DNA of 64,000 nucleotides from CBDDBX01 sp965225955 (GCA_965225955.1 CBDDBX010000041.1:1-64000); one strand, 5' to 3'; positions 45,759 through 53,123 are shown, numbered from the stretch's first letter. Numbers and translations are program-made. Notes: generated by a model not told the origin, from the sequence alone.

Positions 45759-47010
45759 GAATTTTTATAAGAATATTACCGGGTATTTTGATTTTGGGTG
45801 GTTGTATGGGTTAGCTGTAAATCTTGCAGGAAGTCGTGCAGGTTTTGTTGAGGTGGGTTCCTGGCTTGGTAAGTCAGCAGCTTTTATGTGTGAAGAGATA
45901 TCAGCTTCAGATAAAGTTATCAGTTTTAATGCTGTAGATCCGTGGTACGATTATGGGGGATATAAAGATACATATAACCTTTTTATGAAGAACCTTGATG
46001 CTCACGGACTTTCAGGTTTTGTTGAACCGGTTCAGAAAGAGAGTTATGATGCTTCTCAGTTATTTGGGGCAGATGTTCTTGATATGGTTTTTATTGATGG
46101 GGATCATACATATGAGGGCGTAAAGAAAGACATTGGTGCCTGGCTCTCTAAAGTAAAGCATTATGGAATACTTGCGGGACATGATTACAATTGGGAAGGT
46201 GTGAAAGAGGCTGTTAATGAAGCTTTTGGAGATGACTTTATTGTAATTGGTATCGTGTGGATGTATGCGAAAGATAAATTGATAAGAAGTTTTCTGGAAA
46301 GCCTTAAACTTCTGGTAAACGGAGATCATAATGCGGCCTCTGTAAAGCTGCAGGAAATAATCGAAATCACAGTTGATAGTAAATATGAGCAGATGAAAAA
46401 TCTGGCTTTACTTATTAGCTGTTGTATTGACACAATTTTTGGGGGATCTTCAGTTGAATCAGAGATCGTGGTTAATGGCAAACGTGAGAGTGTAGAAAAC
46501 TATTTATATGAAAATCGTGGAGTCTGCTGGTTGTTTGAACTTGGAGTTCTGGCATTATGCAGAAAGAATATATACCATTTTTCAGAAGATCTTTTCCCGT
46601 TTCTTGTTAAAAACTGTGTCTATAATGATAAACTGCATGAACTGCACTTCTACCATGGAAGATACAAAGAGCAGAAAGGTATTAAAGGTTGTGAAGAAGA
46701 TTTTAATCTCTGTATTGAGATTCTTAAAACCTTTGAAGCAAGAGAAAATCGTGACACATATATTCTTGCTTCAGCTTTGAAGAGAATCGGAAATGGAGAG
46801 GATGCTCTTAAATACTTTAAAGAGATTACAGATGGGGAGTTTGATCAATACTACTCACTGGCTTCAATGTTTCATAGTGGCGAGATCTTATATGATAGAG
46901 GGACGTTTGATAAGGCGTCGATATTTTTCAGAAAAGTTCTTGATGACAATCCTGCTCACAATAAAGCTTCAGAGTATTTAAAAAAGATAAAAAATAACAG
47001 TGCTGGATAA
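45751..47010 (+). CDS. SAM-dependent methyltransferase (type 24) with TPR tail
   Basis: The start at 45,751 (MDRNFYKNITGYFDF) is chosen because GGAGA lies 6-7 bases upstream; in-frame ATGs at 45,694, 45,709 and 45,739 lack a good site. The 419 residues have FVEVGSWLGKSAAFM (motif I) and VISFNAVDPWYDY. Near residue 115 DMVFIDGDHTYEGVKKDIGAWLSKVKHYGILAGHDY is typical of Methyltransf_24 proteins of polysaccharide loci. The rest is helical, ending in the shared TPR module (MFHSGEILYDRG, NPAHNKASEYLKKI). It overlaps the following GTG start by 11 bases. Confidence 0.8.
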   Translation: MDRNFYKNITGYFDFGWLYGLAVNLAGSRAGFVEVGSWLGKSAAFMCEEISASDKVISFNAVDPWYDYGGYKDTYNLFMKNLDAHGLSGFVEPVQKESYDASQLFGADVLDMVFIDGDHTYEGVKKDIGAWLSKVKHYGILAGHDYNWEGVKEAVNEAFGDDFIVIGIVWMYAKDKLIRSFLESLKLLVNGDHNAASVKLQEIIEITVDSKYEQMKNLALLISCCIDTIFGGSSVESEIVVNGKRESVENYLYENRGVCWLFELGVLALCRKNIYHFSEDLFPFLVKNCVYNDKLHELHFYHGRYKEQKGIKGCEEDFNLCIEILKTFEARENRDTYILASALKRIGNGEDALKYFKEITDGEFDQYYSLASMFHSGEILYDRGTFDKASIFFRKVLDDNPAHNKASEYLKKIKNNSAG

Positions 47011-48506
47011 AGTTAACGATAATTCGGATATATTCATCTATGGAACTGGTGATGCAGGAATCAGCTTACTTGCCTGGGTCGAAAAAACCAGACCTGACGT
47101 TAAAGTAAAAGGCTTCATAGACAGCTACCGAAAAGGTAGTTTAAGAGGTAAAACCGTATATTCATTTGAAAAGTTTATCAAGAAATTTACAAATAACAGT
47201 TATGATCAGATACTTATTGCCTCTGGTCATTCTGAAGAGATTGCAAAAAAACTCAGTGAAAATGGAATCAGAAATTATTTAGTAGCAAAGATTCCGGTTT
47301 ATCTTCTGGGAGAGATATTCCCGGAAACAGCTGCTGATGTCTTAAAGAAAGTTATTATAAAGCTAAGTAGTAAATTATCCAGAAAAAAGAAACACTACTT
47401 TTTTGGTGAATACAACGGCGGTTTTGCCGGGAATAATAAATATTTCTATCTATATCTTAGAGAGAATGGATACAATCCTGTGTGGGTAACTGATAGTGAA
47501 AAGGTTGAGAGAGAGTTAACAGGAGAAGGAGTAACCACTTTACTGGTCGCAAATTGTTCAGATGCACTGAAACTAAGGGATGGAAAGTACTTCTATTTTG
47601 ATACAATGAACTGGCAGAGGAAAATGCCTTTTTTAAGGCATTTTAATAGCCGTATAATACATATGTCCCATGGGGTGGGATTGAAGATGACTCTCATGAT
47701 GCTGCTGCCTGAAGATTTCAGGAATGCTTTAACAAAAACTGAAACCCGTAGAATAGAAGAGAAAATTTTTCATAACAGCCTTCTTGTGTCAACTTCAGAA
47801 TTTTACGCAGCTAATGTTTCTGTTCCCGCATATAATACACCAAAGGAAAAAGTTGTGTTAACAGGTTATCCCAGAAACGATGTTTTATACAGGAAAATTG
47901 ATGGTGAAGAGATTTTTACCGATGTGTCTTTGGTAAAGTTAGCTTTACAAAAAAGAGCGCAGGGCTGGAAACTTGCAGTCTATACGCCTACTTTCAGAGA
48001 TAACAGATTAAATGATTCTGCAGTGGCGCCTTTCGATTTTCAACAATTTACCTCCTTTCTTGATAAGAACAGAATTATGCTGATTGTAAAATCCCATCCT
48101 CATGCAGAAAACTTATCCATAGCTTCAGAAAGCGTATGTGCTGTATATGAGAAAAGTAAAGATGTTTATCCTCTGCTGAGATATTGTGATCTTCTGATAA
48201 CAGATTACTCATCTGTTTATATGGATTTTCTTCATACAGGAAAGCCAGTACTGTTTTACCCATATGATTATGATGAGTATATCAGGGAACATCACGACAT
48301 ACAGTTTGACTACAATGATATGACTCCCGGGCCTAAAGCCATGAATTATGAAGAACTGGAAGAGTGGCTTGACTATTTTCTAATAAAAAAAATGGACGGT
48401 TTTTGAAGATGCCAGAAAGTCTGTGCTTAATAAAGCTTATACATTTTCTGATGGGAATGCTTCTGTCAGGCTTATGGAATTAATAGAAAAGGATATGCAG
48501 AAATAA
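47000..48506 (+). pseudogene. CDP-glycerol glycerophosphotransferase-like protein with N-terminal Rossmann module, frameshifted in A8 near 48,385
   Basis: The GTG start lies inside the previous gene's end. Residues 1-105 form the Rossmann module IFIYGTGDAGISLLAWVEK. The rest is a CDP-glycerol glycerophosphotransferase (TagB/TagF-like): YFFGEYNGGFAGNNKYFYLYL, HMSHGVGLKMTLMM, LTGYPRNDVLYR, LAVYTPTFRDN, LIVKSHPHAE and ITDYSSVYMDFLHTGKPVLFYPYDYDEY near residue 400. Frame 2 stops at 48,406 just after an A8 run (48,385-48,392). Frame 3 continues WTVFEDARKSVLNKAYTF to 48,506, the expected tail. Removing one A restores about 501 residues. The likely activity is transfer of glycerol or ribitol phosphate, or of a sugar, to the glycan. 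Confidence 0.8.
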
Positions 48507-49684
48507 TGAATAGGAAAATAGCCAGATATGTGATTTACGGATCATTGGGCATGGCGGAGCATGTATATGATGCTCTTTACAGCAGAGAAGATTGCGAAGT
48601 TGTTGCAGTAGTTGATAGTAAAGCCGGTGGATTCTTAAAGGAATTTCCTGTAAATGAGTCCAGTTATCTTGGTGATATTGAGTTTGATAAGATAGTTATT
48701 GCAACTATGGACTACTCTTCAGCTGTTGAAGATCTGAGGAATGACGGCTTTGGAGAAAAGATTTTCAGAGAGGTACTGTGGGAACCATTCTTTCTGCAGA
48801 TAGAACCAACAACAAAATGTAACTTCAGCTGTGTTAACTGTACAAGGAATCTGCTTCAGAAATGCCGGAAAAACCGTAATATGAGTATGGATGAGTTTAA
48901 GCAGATTCTTGATATGTATCCATCTGTTAAAAGAGTTCAGCTTCAGGGGCTTGGTGAACCTCTTATGAATCCTGATATTTTTGAAATGGCTGAGTTATGC
49001 AGATCCCGGAATATCTCTGTATCACTAACTACCAACGGAAGTCTCCTTAATGAAAAGGCTCTTAACAGGATTGCAGAAAATCTGGATAAGCTCATAATAT
49101 CAATAGATGGTCTGGAAGAAGAATCTTTTGGAAATTTAAGATTGAAGGGGGCATGGGAAACAGTTGATAAGAATATAAGAAAAGCTGTAACTTACAGAAA
49201 CAGAGTTAAAATTGTTTTCAATTTTGTAGTTTCAGCGGAAAATGTGAAGCAGTGTGAAAATATAGTTGAGTTTGCAGAAAATCTGACACCTTCAGAGCTG
49301 CATATTCAGGGAGTAGAGAACTGGATGGTTCCCTCACAGGACGGATTTAAAAGCAGTTCTGAATTTGTGACAAAATCCCGGAAAGCAGTAAGTTCTGTAA
49401 AGTCTTTAATGGAGAACTGGAGAGCACGTCTGGAGGAAAGTAAAGTGGTACTCACCTTTACGGACTTTTCAAAAAGAGATGGGAAGTGCTGGTGGCCATA
49501 CTTTGGCATGTTTATCTCAGTAGATGGAATGGCTACTCCGTGTTGTATAAGAATGCAACCTGAGATATGGAGTTTTGGGGAACATGAGAGAAGTATCTGG
49601 AGTAGTGATAAGTATAGAATATTCAGGAGTTCCCATGCTGAAAACGAAGAAAGTTCAGATATCTGCCGCTATTGTCCCTTTTAG
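48506..49684 (+). CDS. Radical SAM/SPASM protein with N-terminal Rossmann module
   Basis: A 392-residue protein. Residues 1-90 are the fourth consecutive Rossmann module (IARYVIYGSLGMAEHVYDALYSR, VVDSKAGGF, IVIATMDYSSAVEDL). The radical SAM motif C105-x3-C109-x2-C112 (CNFSCVNC) follows, with LQGLGEPLMNPD, SLTTNGSLLNE and ISIDGLEEESFGNLR. A SPASM-type end has CWWPYFGMFISVDGMATPCCIRM and CRYCPF at the very C-terminus. It is the last gene of the long co-directional run. The substrate is unknown. The start is set by the TAATG overlap with the restored upstream gene. Confidence 0.85.
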   Translation: MNRKIARYVIYGSLGMAEHVYDALYSREDCEVVAVVDSKAGGFLKEFPVNESSYLGDIEFDKIVIATMDYSSAVEDLRNDGFGEKIFREVLWEPFFLQIEPTTKCNFSCVNCTRNLLQKCRKNRNMSMDEFKQILDMYPSVKRVQLQGLGEPLMNPDIFEMAELCRSRNISVSLTTNGSLLNEKALNRIAENLDKLIISIDGLEEESFGNLRLKGAWETVDKNIRKAVTYRNRVKIVFNFVVSAENVKQCENIVEFAENLTPSELHIQGVENWMVPSQDGFKSSSEFVTKSRKAVSSVKSLMENWRARLEESKVVLTFTDFSKRDGKCWWPYFGMFISVDGMATPCCIRMQPEIWSFGEHERSIWSSDKYRIFRSSHAENEESSDICRYCPF

Positions 49685-49719
49685 TTTTGTTAACCTTAGT
49701 TTGTAAATTTTATTATTTA

Positions 49720-49749
49720 TTGTACATGCCTGTACAGTTGATGTATAAT
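49720..49749 (+). promoter_or_regulatory. Candidate sigma-70 promoter for the inositol synthase gene
   Basis: TTGTAC (49,720-49,725) and TATAAT (49,744-49,749) are 18 bases apart. The -10 matches the consensus perfectly and the surrounding DNA is AT-rich. Transcription would start near 49,756, just upstream of the AGGAGG ribosome site. This is the clearest promoter in the first 50 kb, and it separates the inositol/galactofuranose pair from the long glycan run. Confidence 0.6.
49721..49736. promoter_or_regulatory. Palindromic operator candidate TGTACA-N4-TGTACA
   Basis: The segment reads TGTACA, TGCC, TGTACA. TGTACA is itself a palindrome, so the whole is also an inverted repeat TGTAC-N6-GTACA. 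It overlaps the -35 and the spacer of the candidate promoter, the typical place for a repressor dimer. No regulator gene is visible in the window. The role is inferred from position and symmetry only. Confidence 0.45.
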
Positions 49750-49771
49750 AGCCTTTTATAGGAGGCTAGAC

Positions 49772-51109
49772 TTGGAAAAGATACTTCGTGGAAATGAAAT
49801 CAGACCTGCTGAAGGTAAACTTGGTGTACTGATTCCTGGAATGGGAGCGGTAACAACTACATTACTGGCTGGTGTTTTTGCAGCCAAAAAAGGAATTGCT
49901 AAACCGATAGGGTCATTGACACAGATGGGTAAGATCCGTTTAGGAAAAAGAACGGACAACAATATTGTACCGATAAAGGAATTTGCGCCTCTTGCTGAAC
50001 TTGAAGATATCGTATTCGGTGGCTGGGATATTTTCTCAGACTCTGCATATGTAGCAGCTAAAAAAGCTGCGGTACTGAAACCAGAACATATTGAATCAGT
50101 AAGAGAAGAGCTTGAAAGTATCAAACCTATGCCTGCGGTATTTGATAAAAAATATGTTAAGAATCTTGATGGTGATCATATTAAAACAGGTTCAAACAAG
50201 ATGGAACTTGCTGAACAGGTTATGAATGATATCGAAACTTTCAAGAAAGAGAATAATTGTGAGAGACTGGTTATTTGCTGGGCAGCATCTACTGAAGCTT
50301 ATGTTGAAGCATCAGATGTTCACTCAACCCTTGAAAAATTTGAAGAGGGTCTCAGAAATAATAATGAAGCTATTTCACCCAGCCAGATTTATGCATATGC
50401 TGCACTTAAAATGAATGTTCCTTACATTAATGGTGCTCCACATATGACAACAGATTGTCCTGCTCTTGAAGAGCTTGCAGACAGGAACAGAGTTTCTGTT
50501 GCAGGTAAAGATTTCAAAACCGGACAGACTCTGATGAAAACAATCATTGCACCAGGTCTTCATGCGAGACTTCTCGGGGTTAACGGATGGTTCTCTACAA
50601 ATATCCTTGGCAACAGAGACGGTGAAGTACTTGATGATCCTGAATCATTCAAATCAAAAGAGGTTAGTAAGCTTGGTGTTCTTGACACTATTCTTAAACC
50701 TGATACATATCCTGAACTTTATGATGATATCTATCATAAGATCAGAATTAACTACTACCCTCCAAGAGGGGATAACAAAGAGTCATGGGATAATATCGAT
50801 ATCTTCGGATGGATGAACTATCCAATGGAAATCAAAATCAACTTCCTCTGCAGAGACTCAATCCTTGCGGCACCTGTAATGCTTGACCTGATTATCTTCT
50901 CAGATCTCGCTCAGCGTGCAAACATGTTCGGAATTATGGAATGGCTTTCATTCTATGTTAAGAGTCCGATTGTTAAAGAGGGACTTTATCCTGAAAACGG
51001 TATCTTTGTTCAGAGAACAAAGCTGCTTAATACACTTAGATATCTTATGAAAGAGGAATTGATCACCCACACTGGTTTAGATTACTACTATGATGTGGAT
51101 GAAAAATAG
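49772..51109 (+). CDS. ino1: Inositol-3-phosphate (myo-inositol-1-phosphate) synthase
   Basis: A 445-residue enzyme converting glucose-6-phosphate to inositol phosphate with bound NAD. It has GVLIPGMGAVTTTLLAGV (NAD site, near residue 18), SLTQMGKIRLGKR, EDIVFGGWDIFSDSAY, CWAASTEAY, YINGAPHMTTDCPAL, AGKDFKTGQTLMKTIIAPG, STNILGNRDGEVLDDP and INYYPPRGDNKESWDNIDIFGWM, the family hallmarks in order. The start codon is TTG, chosen because AGGAGG lies 6 bases upstream and no ATG is close. It has its own promoter and is followed six bases later by the mutase gene. Its inositol would feed inositol phospholipids or an inositol-containing glycan. Confidence 0.93.
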   Translation: MEKILRGNEIRPAEGKLGVLIPGMGAVTTTLLAGVFAAKKGIAKPIGSLTQMGKIRLGKRTDNNIVPIKEFAPLAELEDIVFGGWDIFSDSAYVAAKKAAVLKPEHIESVREELESIKPMPAVFDKKYVKNLDGDHIKTGSNKMELAEQVMNDIETFKKENNCERLVICWAASTEAYVEASDVHSTLEKFEEGLRNNNEAISPSQIYAYAALKMNVPYINGAPHMTTDCPALEELADRNRVSVAGKDFKTGQTLMKTIIAPGLHARLLGVNGWFSTNILGNRDGEVLDDPESFKSKEVSKLGVLDTILKPDTYPELYDDIYHKIRINYYPPRGDNKESWDNIDIFGWMNYPMEIKINFLCRDSILAAPVMLDLIIFSDLAQRANMFGIMEWLSFYVKSPIVKEGLYPENGIFVQRTKLLNTLRYLMKEELITHTGLDYYYDVDEK

Positions 51110-51114
51110 TAACA

Positions 51115-52206
51115 TTGATTCCCTTTGATTTTCTTATAGTAGGAGCTGGTCTTGCCGGCTCCGTACTTGCAGAGCAGTTAAGCTCTGCTGGAAAACGTAC
51201 CCTCCTTATTGATAAACGAAATCATGTTGGAGGGAATGTTTTCGATTTCAGATCTGATGGCCTTACAGTTCAGAAATATGGCCCTCACATTTTCCATACT
51301 AATTCTGAAAGAGTGTGGAAATATCTTAATAAATATACCCGGTTCAACAATTACGTTCACAGAGTTATGGCTAGTGTGAATGGTGAATACTACTATATTC
51401 CAATAAATCTTGAAACTGCTGAGAAGTTCTTTAAAAGAAGTTTTACTCCTGAGTCCCTGAAGGAGTATTTTGAAGAGATAAGTATTCCTGTTGTTAAGGT
51501 TGAAAACTCCAGAGATGTTGTGGTTTCAAAAATCGGTGAGGATCTTTATAAAGCTTTTATAGAAAATTATACAAAAAAGCAGTGGGGAGTAGGACCGGAA
51601 GGCCTTAATCCCGAAGTGCTGCGAAGACTTCCTGTAAGATTTAACAGAGATACACGATACTTCAGTGATCCATATCAGGGAATTCCTGTTAATGGTTTTA
51701 CTCCAATGGTAGAGAAGATGGTTGCAGGAGTTACTGAAGTAAGACTTAATACCTCATTTGAAGATGTGAGAGATGCTGTTAATTACAAGAACCTGATATA
51801 CACAGGTCCTATTGATGAGTATTTCAACTATAAGTTCGGTAAGCTGCCTTACAGGACTGTACGATTTGAGTTTGAAACCCTGGATCAGGAAATTTTCCAG
51901 CCAAATAGTGTTGTAAACTATCCTAATGATCAGGAATATACAAGAATAACTGAGTTCAAATATTTCTATCAGGAGAAGAGTGGTAGAACTGTTATATGCA
52001 GAGAGTATCCCGGGTGGGATGGCATTCCTTCTTACCCTGTTCCAACAGATGCAAATCGCAAACTTTTTCTGCAGTATGAAGCTGAAGCTGAGAAATTTGA
52101 AAATGTCTATTTTGCCGGGCGTCTCGGGAAATATCGCTATATAAATATGGACCAGGTAGTTCTTGAGAGCCTTCAACTTAGTGATCTTATTCTGAAGTGT
52201 AAATAA
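51115..52206 (+). CDS. glf: UDP-galactopyranose mutase
   Basis: A 363-residue FAD enzyme that interconverts UDP-galactopyranose and UDP-galactofuranose. It has FLIVGAGLAGSVLAEQL (FAD site, 10-15), LLIDKRNHVGGNVFD, KYGPHIFHTNSERVWKYL, YYYIPINLETAEKFF, ENYTKKQWG, LPVRFNRDTRYFSDPYQGIPVNGF and YFAGRLGKYRYINMDQVV at the end. Length is typical. The first possible start is TTG at 51,115, with only a weak ribosome site, so translation may depend on the upstream gene. It implies galactofuranose in a surface glycan. The broken gene at 860-1986 is a distant paralogue. Confidence 0.95.
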   Translation: MIPFDFLIVGAGLAGSVLAEQLSSAGKRTLLIDKRNHVGGNVFDFRSDGLTVQKYGPHIFHTNSERVWKYLNKYTRFNNYVHRVMASVNGEYYYIPINLETAEKFFKRSFTPESLKEYFEEISIPVVKVENSRDVVVSKIGEDLYKAFIENYTKKQWGVGPEGLNPEVLRRLPVRFNRDTRYFSDPYQGIPVNGFTPMVEKMVAGVTEVRLNTSFEDVRDAVNYKNLIYTGPIDEYFNYKFGKLPYRTVRFEFETLDQEIFQPNSVVNYPNDQEYTRITEFKYFYQEKSGRTVICREYPGWDGIPSYPVPTDANRKLFLQYEAEAEKFENVYFAGRLGKYRYINMDQVVLESLQLSDLILKCK

Positions 52207-52208
52207 GA

Positions 52209-52231
52209 CCGGAATAGTTTCCCGGCCTTCA
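52209..52231. terminator. Hairpin between convergent genes, candidate bidirectional terminator
   Basis: The 31-base gap between the mutase and the collar gene contains GACCGGAA, a TAGT loop and TTcCCGGCC. This is a stem of about eight pairs with one bulged base and one G-U pair. Short T-containing stretches flank it on both strands, without a long T run. Its place between two converging genes fits a shared terminator. Efficiency cannot be judged. Confidence 0.45.
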
Positions 52232-52237
52232 TAGTGA

Positions 52238-52945
52238 TTAGTTGGCTTTGATGATAAATATTGTACTTATATTAGCAGGTCTTGACTCTGCTCCACCAGT
52301 AAATCCTGTTCTGGAGTTATAATATACAGTCCACTGCCCATTTATAGCAACTTTCTGCCAGTAGGTTCCTCCGCCTGAGCCTTTAAGATAAGCTCCTCCA
52401 TCTGCGTAATGAGTATGGCTTTTTACAGCACTGCCCTGTTTTGTTCCGACATTGTCTCCAGATGTACCATCACCTCTGTCGGTTCTTGTTGAAGCATCAG
52501 GGTCAATACCTGCACCATTATCTCTTCCTCTTAAAAACTGACCTCTGAAATCAGGAAGATTGAATGTTGTACTACCATCTCCAGCTCCGTATGTTGTGCC
52601 GAGAATGGCAAAAAGCTGAGAGTAATCAGTTCTTGATACCGCCTGTCCGTTACATTCCAGATAGCCAGTTGGTATTGTGTTTACAGCCCACATGGTTATA
52701 GCTCCAACAGGGGAGTTACCGGCATTAAAACTTACCCACTGATTATTCTGGGTTCTGCCATAAAAACTGGCATCACTGCTGTCATAAATTATTTCTCCAA
52801 CTTCAGGTGCATAGACATTGTCTTTGCCATTAATTGCAGGGGCTTTGAAATTTAACCCTTTTACACTTGCTCCCTGTGTAATTGTAAGAATTGTTAAGAA
52901 TGTAACCACTGCCAGTGTGATGAAAAATTTTTTTCTTATATCCAT
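52238..52945 (-). CDS. Secreted phage tail collar-domain protein
   Basis: The start is ATG at 52,945 because AAGGAGG lies six bases upstream; the frame is open further to 53,017. The 235 residues begin with a signal peptide (MDIRKKFFITLAVVTFLTILTITQG, cut after about residue 25 near GAS). Around residues 80-150 is the tail-collar fold: VGAITMWAVNTIPTGYLECNGQAVSRTDYSQLFAILGTTYGAGDGSTTFNLPDFRGQFLRGRD. The C-terminal ESRPANISTIFIIKAN is the usual end of tail-fibre-like proteins. There are no other phage genes near it. A secreted collar protein next to a giant RHS protein suggests a surface or exported role. What it does is unknown. Confidence 0.85.
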   Translation of the reverse strand: MDIRKKFFITLAVVTFLTILTITQGASVKGLNFKAPAINGKDNVYAPEVGEIIYDSSDASFYGRTQNNQWVSFNAGNSPVGAITMWAVNTIPTGYLECNGQAVSRTDYSQLFAILGTTYGAGDGSTTFNLPDFRGQFLRGRDNGAGIDPDASTRTDRGDGTSGDNVGTKQGSAVKSHTHYADGGAYLKGSGGGTYWQKVAINGQWTVYYNSRTGFTGGAESRPANISTIFIIKAN

Positions 52946-52988
52946 TAAATCCTCCTTTTTAATGTCTATTTTGAGGGATTCCATGTTT

Positions 52989-53017
52989 AGGTTACTATTG
53001 TAAAAAAATATTGTCAA
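52989..53017 (-). promoter_or_regulatory. Candidate promoter of the collar-protein gene
   Basis: Read on the minus strand, TTGACA (53,017-53,012) is a perfect -35. TAACCT (52,994-52,989) is a poor -10 (three of six bases), with a spacing of 17. Transcription would begin near 52,982, giving a leader of about 37 bases before the ATG at 52,945. The fit of spacing and leader length makes this likely despite the weak -10. Confidence 0.5.
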
Positions 53018-53095
53018 GGGACATCAAATTTAAGTTTACCTTCATACATTAGATATGTATATCTTTTATTACGATGTTTTGAATAGATATGCAGT

Positions 53096-53123
53096 TCCCG
53101 TTCAATGAGTCATTGAATCGGGA
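53096..53123. repeat. Near-perfect inverted repeat TTCAATGA-G-TCATTGAA with CCCG/CGGG arms
   Basis: TTCAATGA (53,101-53,108) and TCATTGAA (53,110-53,117) are exact inverted copies one base apart. They are extended by TCCCG (53,096-53,100) and CGGGA (53,119-53,123) with one unpaired T. No T run follows, so a terminator is less likely than a dimeric regulator site or a structural element. It lies about 170 bases upstream of the candidate RHS promoter. Confidence 0.6.

Noticed and set aside
49721..49736. LexA (SOS) box
   Set aside because: The symmetric half sites are TGTAC-N6-GTACA. Enterobacterial LexA sites are CTGT-N8-ACAG and the spacing differs. The downstream genes are not SOS genes.
52946..53017. 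A longer N-terminus for the collar protein starting at 53,017
   Set aside because: The extra residues would precede the signal peptide and cover the -35 TTGACA. The AAGGAGG at 52,951-52,957 fits the ATG at 52,945.
53096..53123. Rho-independent terminator
   Set aside because: The hairpin has no downstream T run on either strand and lies upstream of the promoter candidate, not after a gene.
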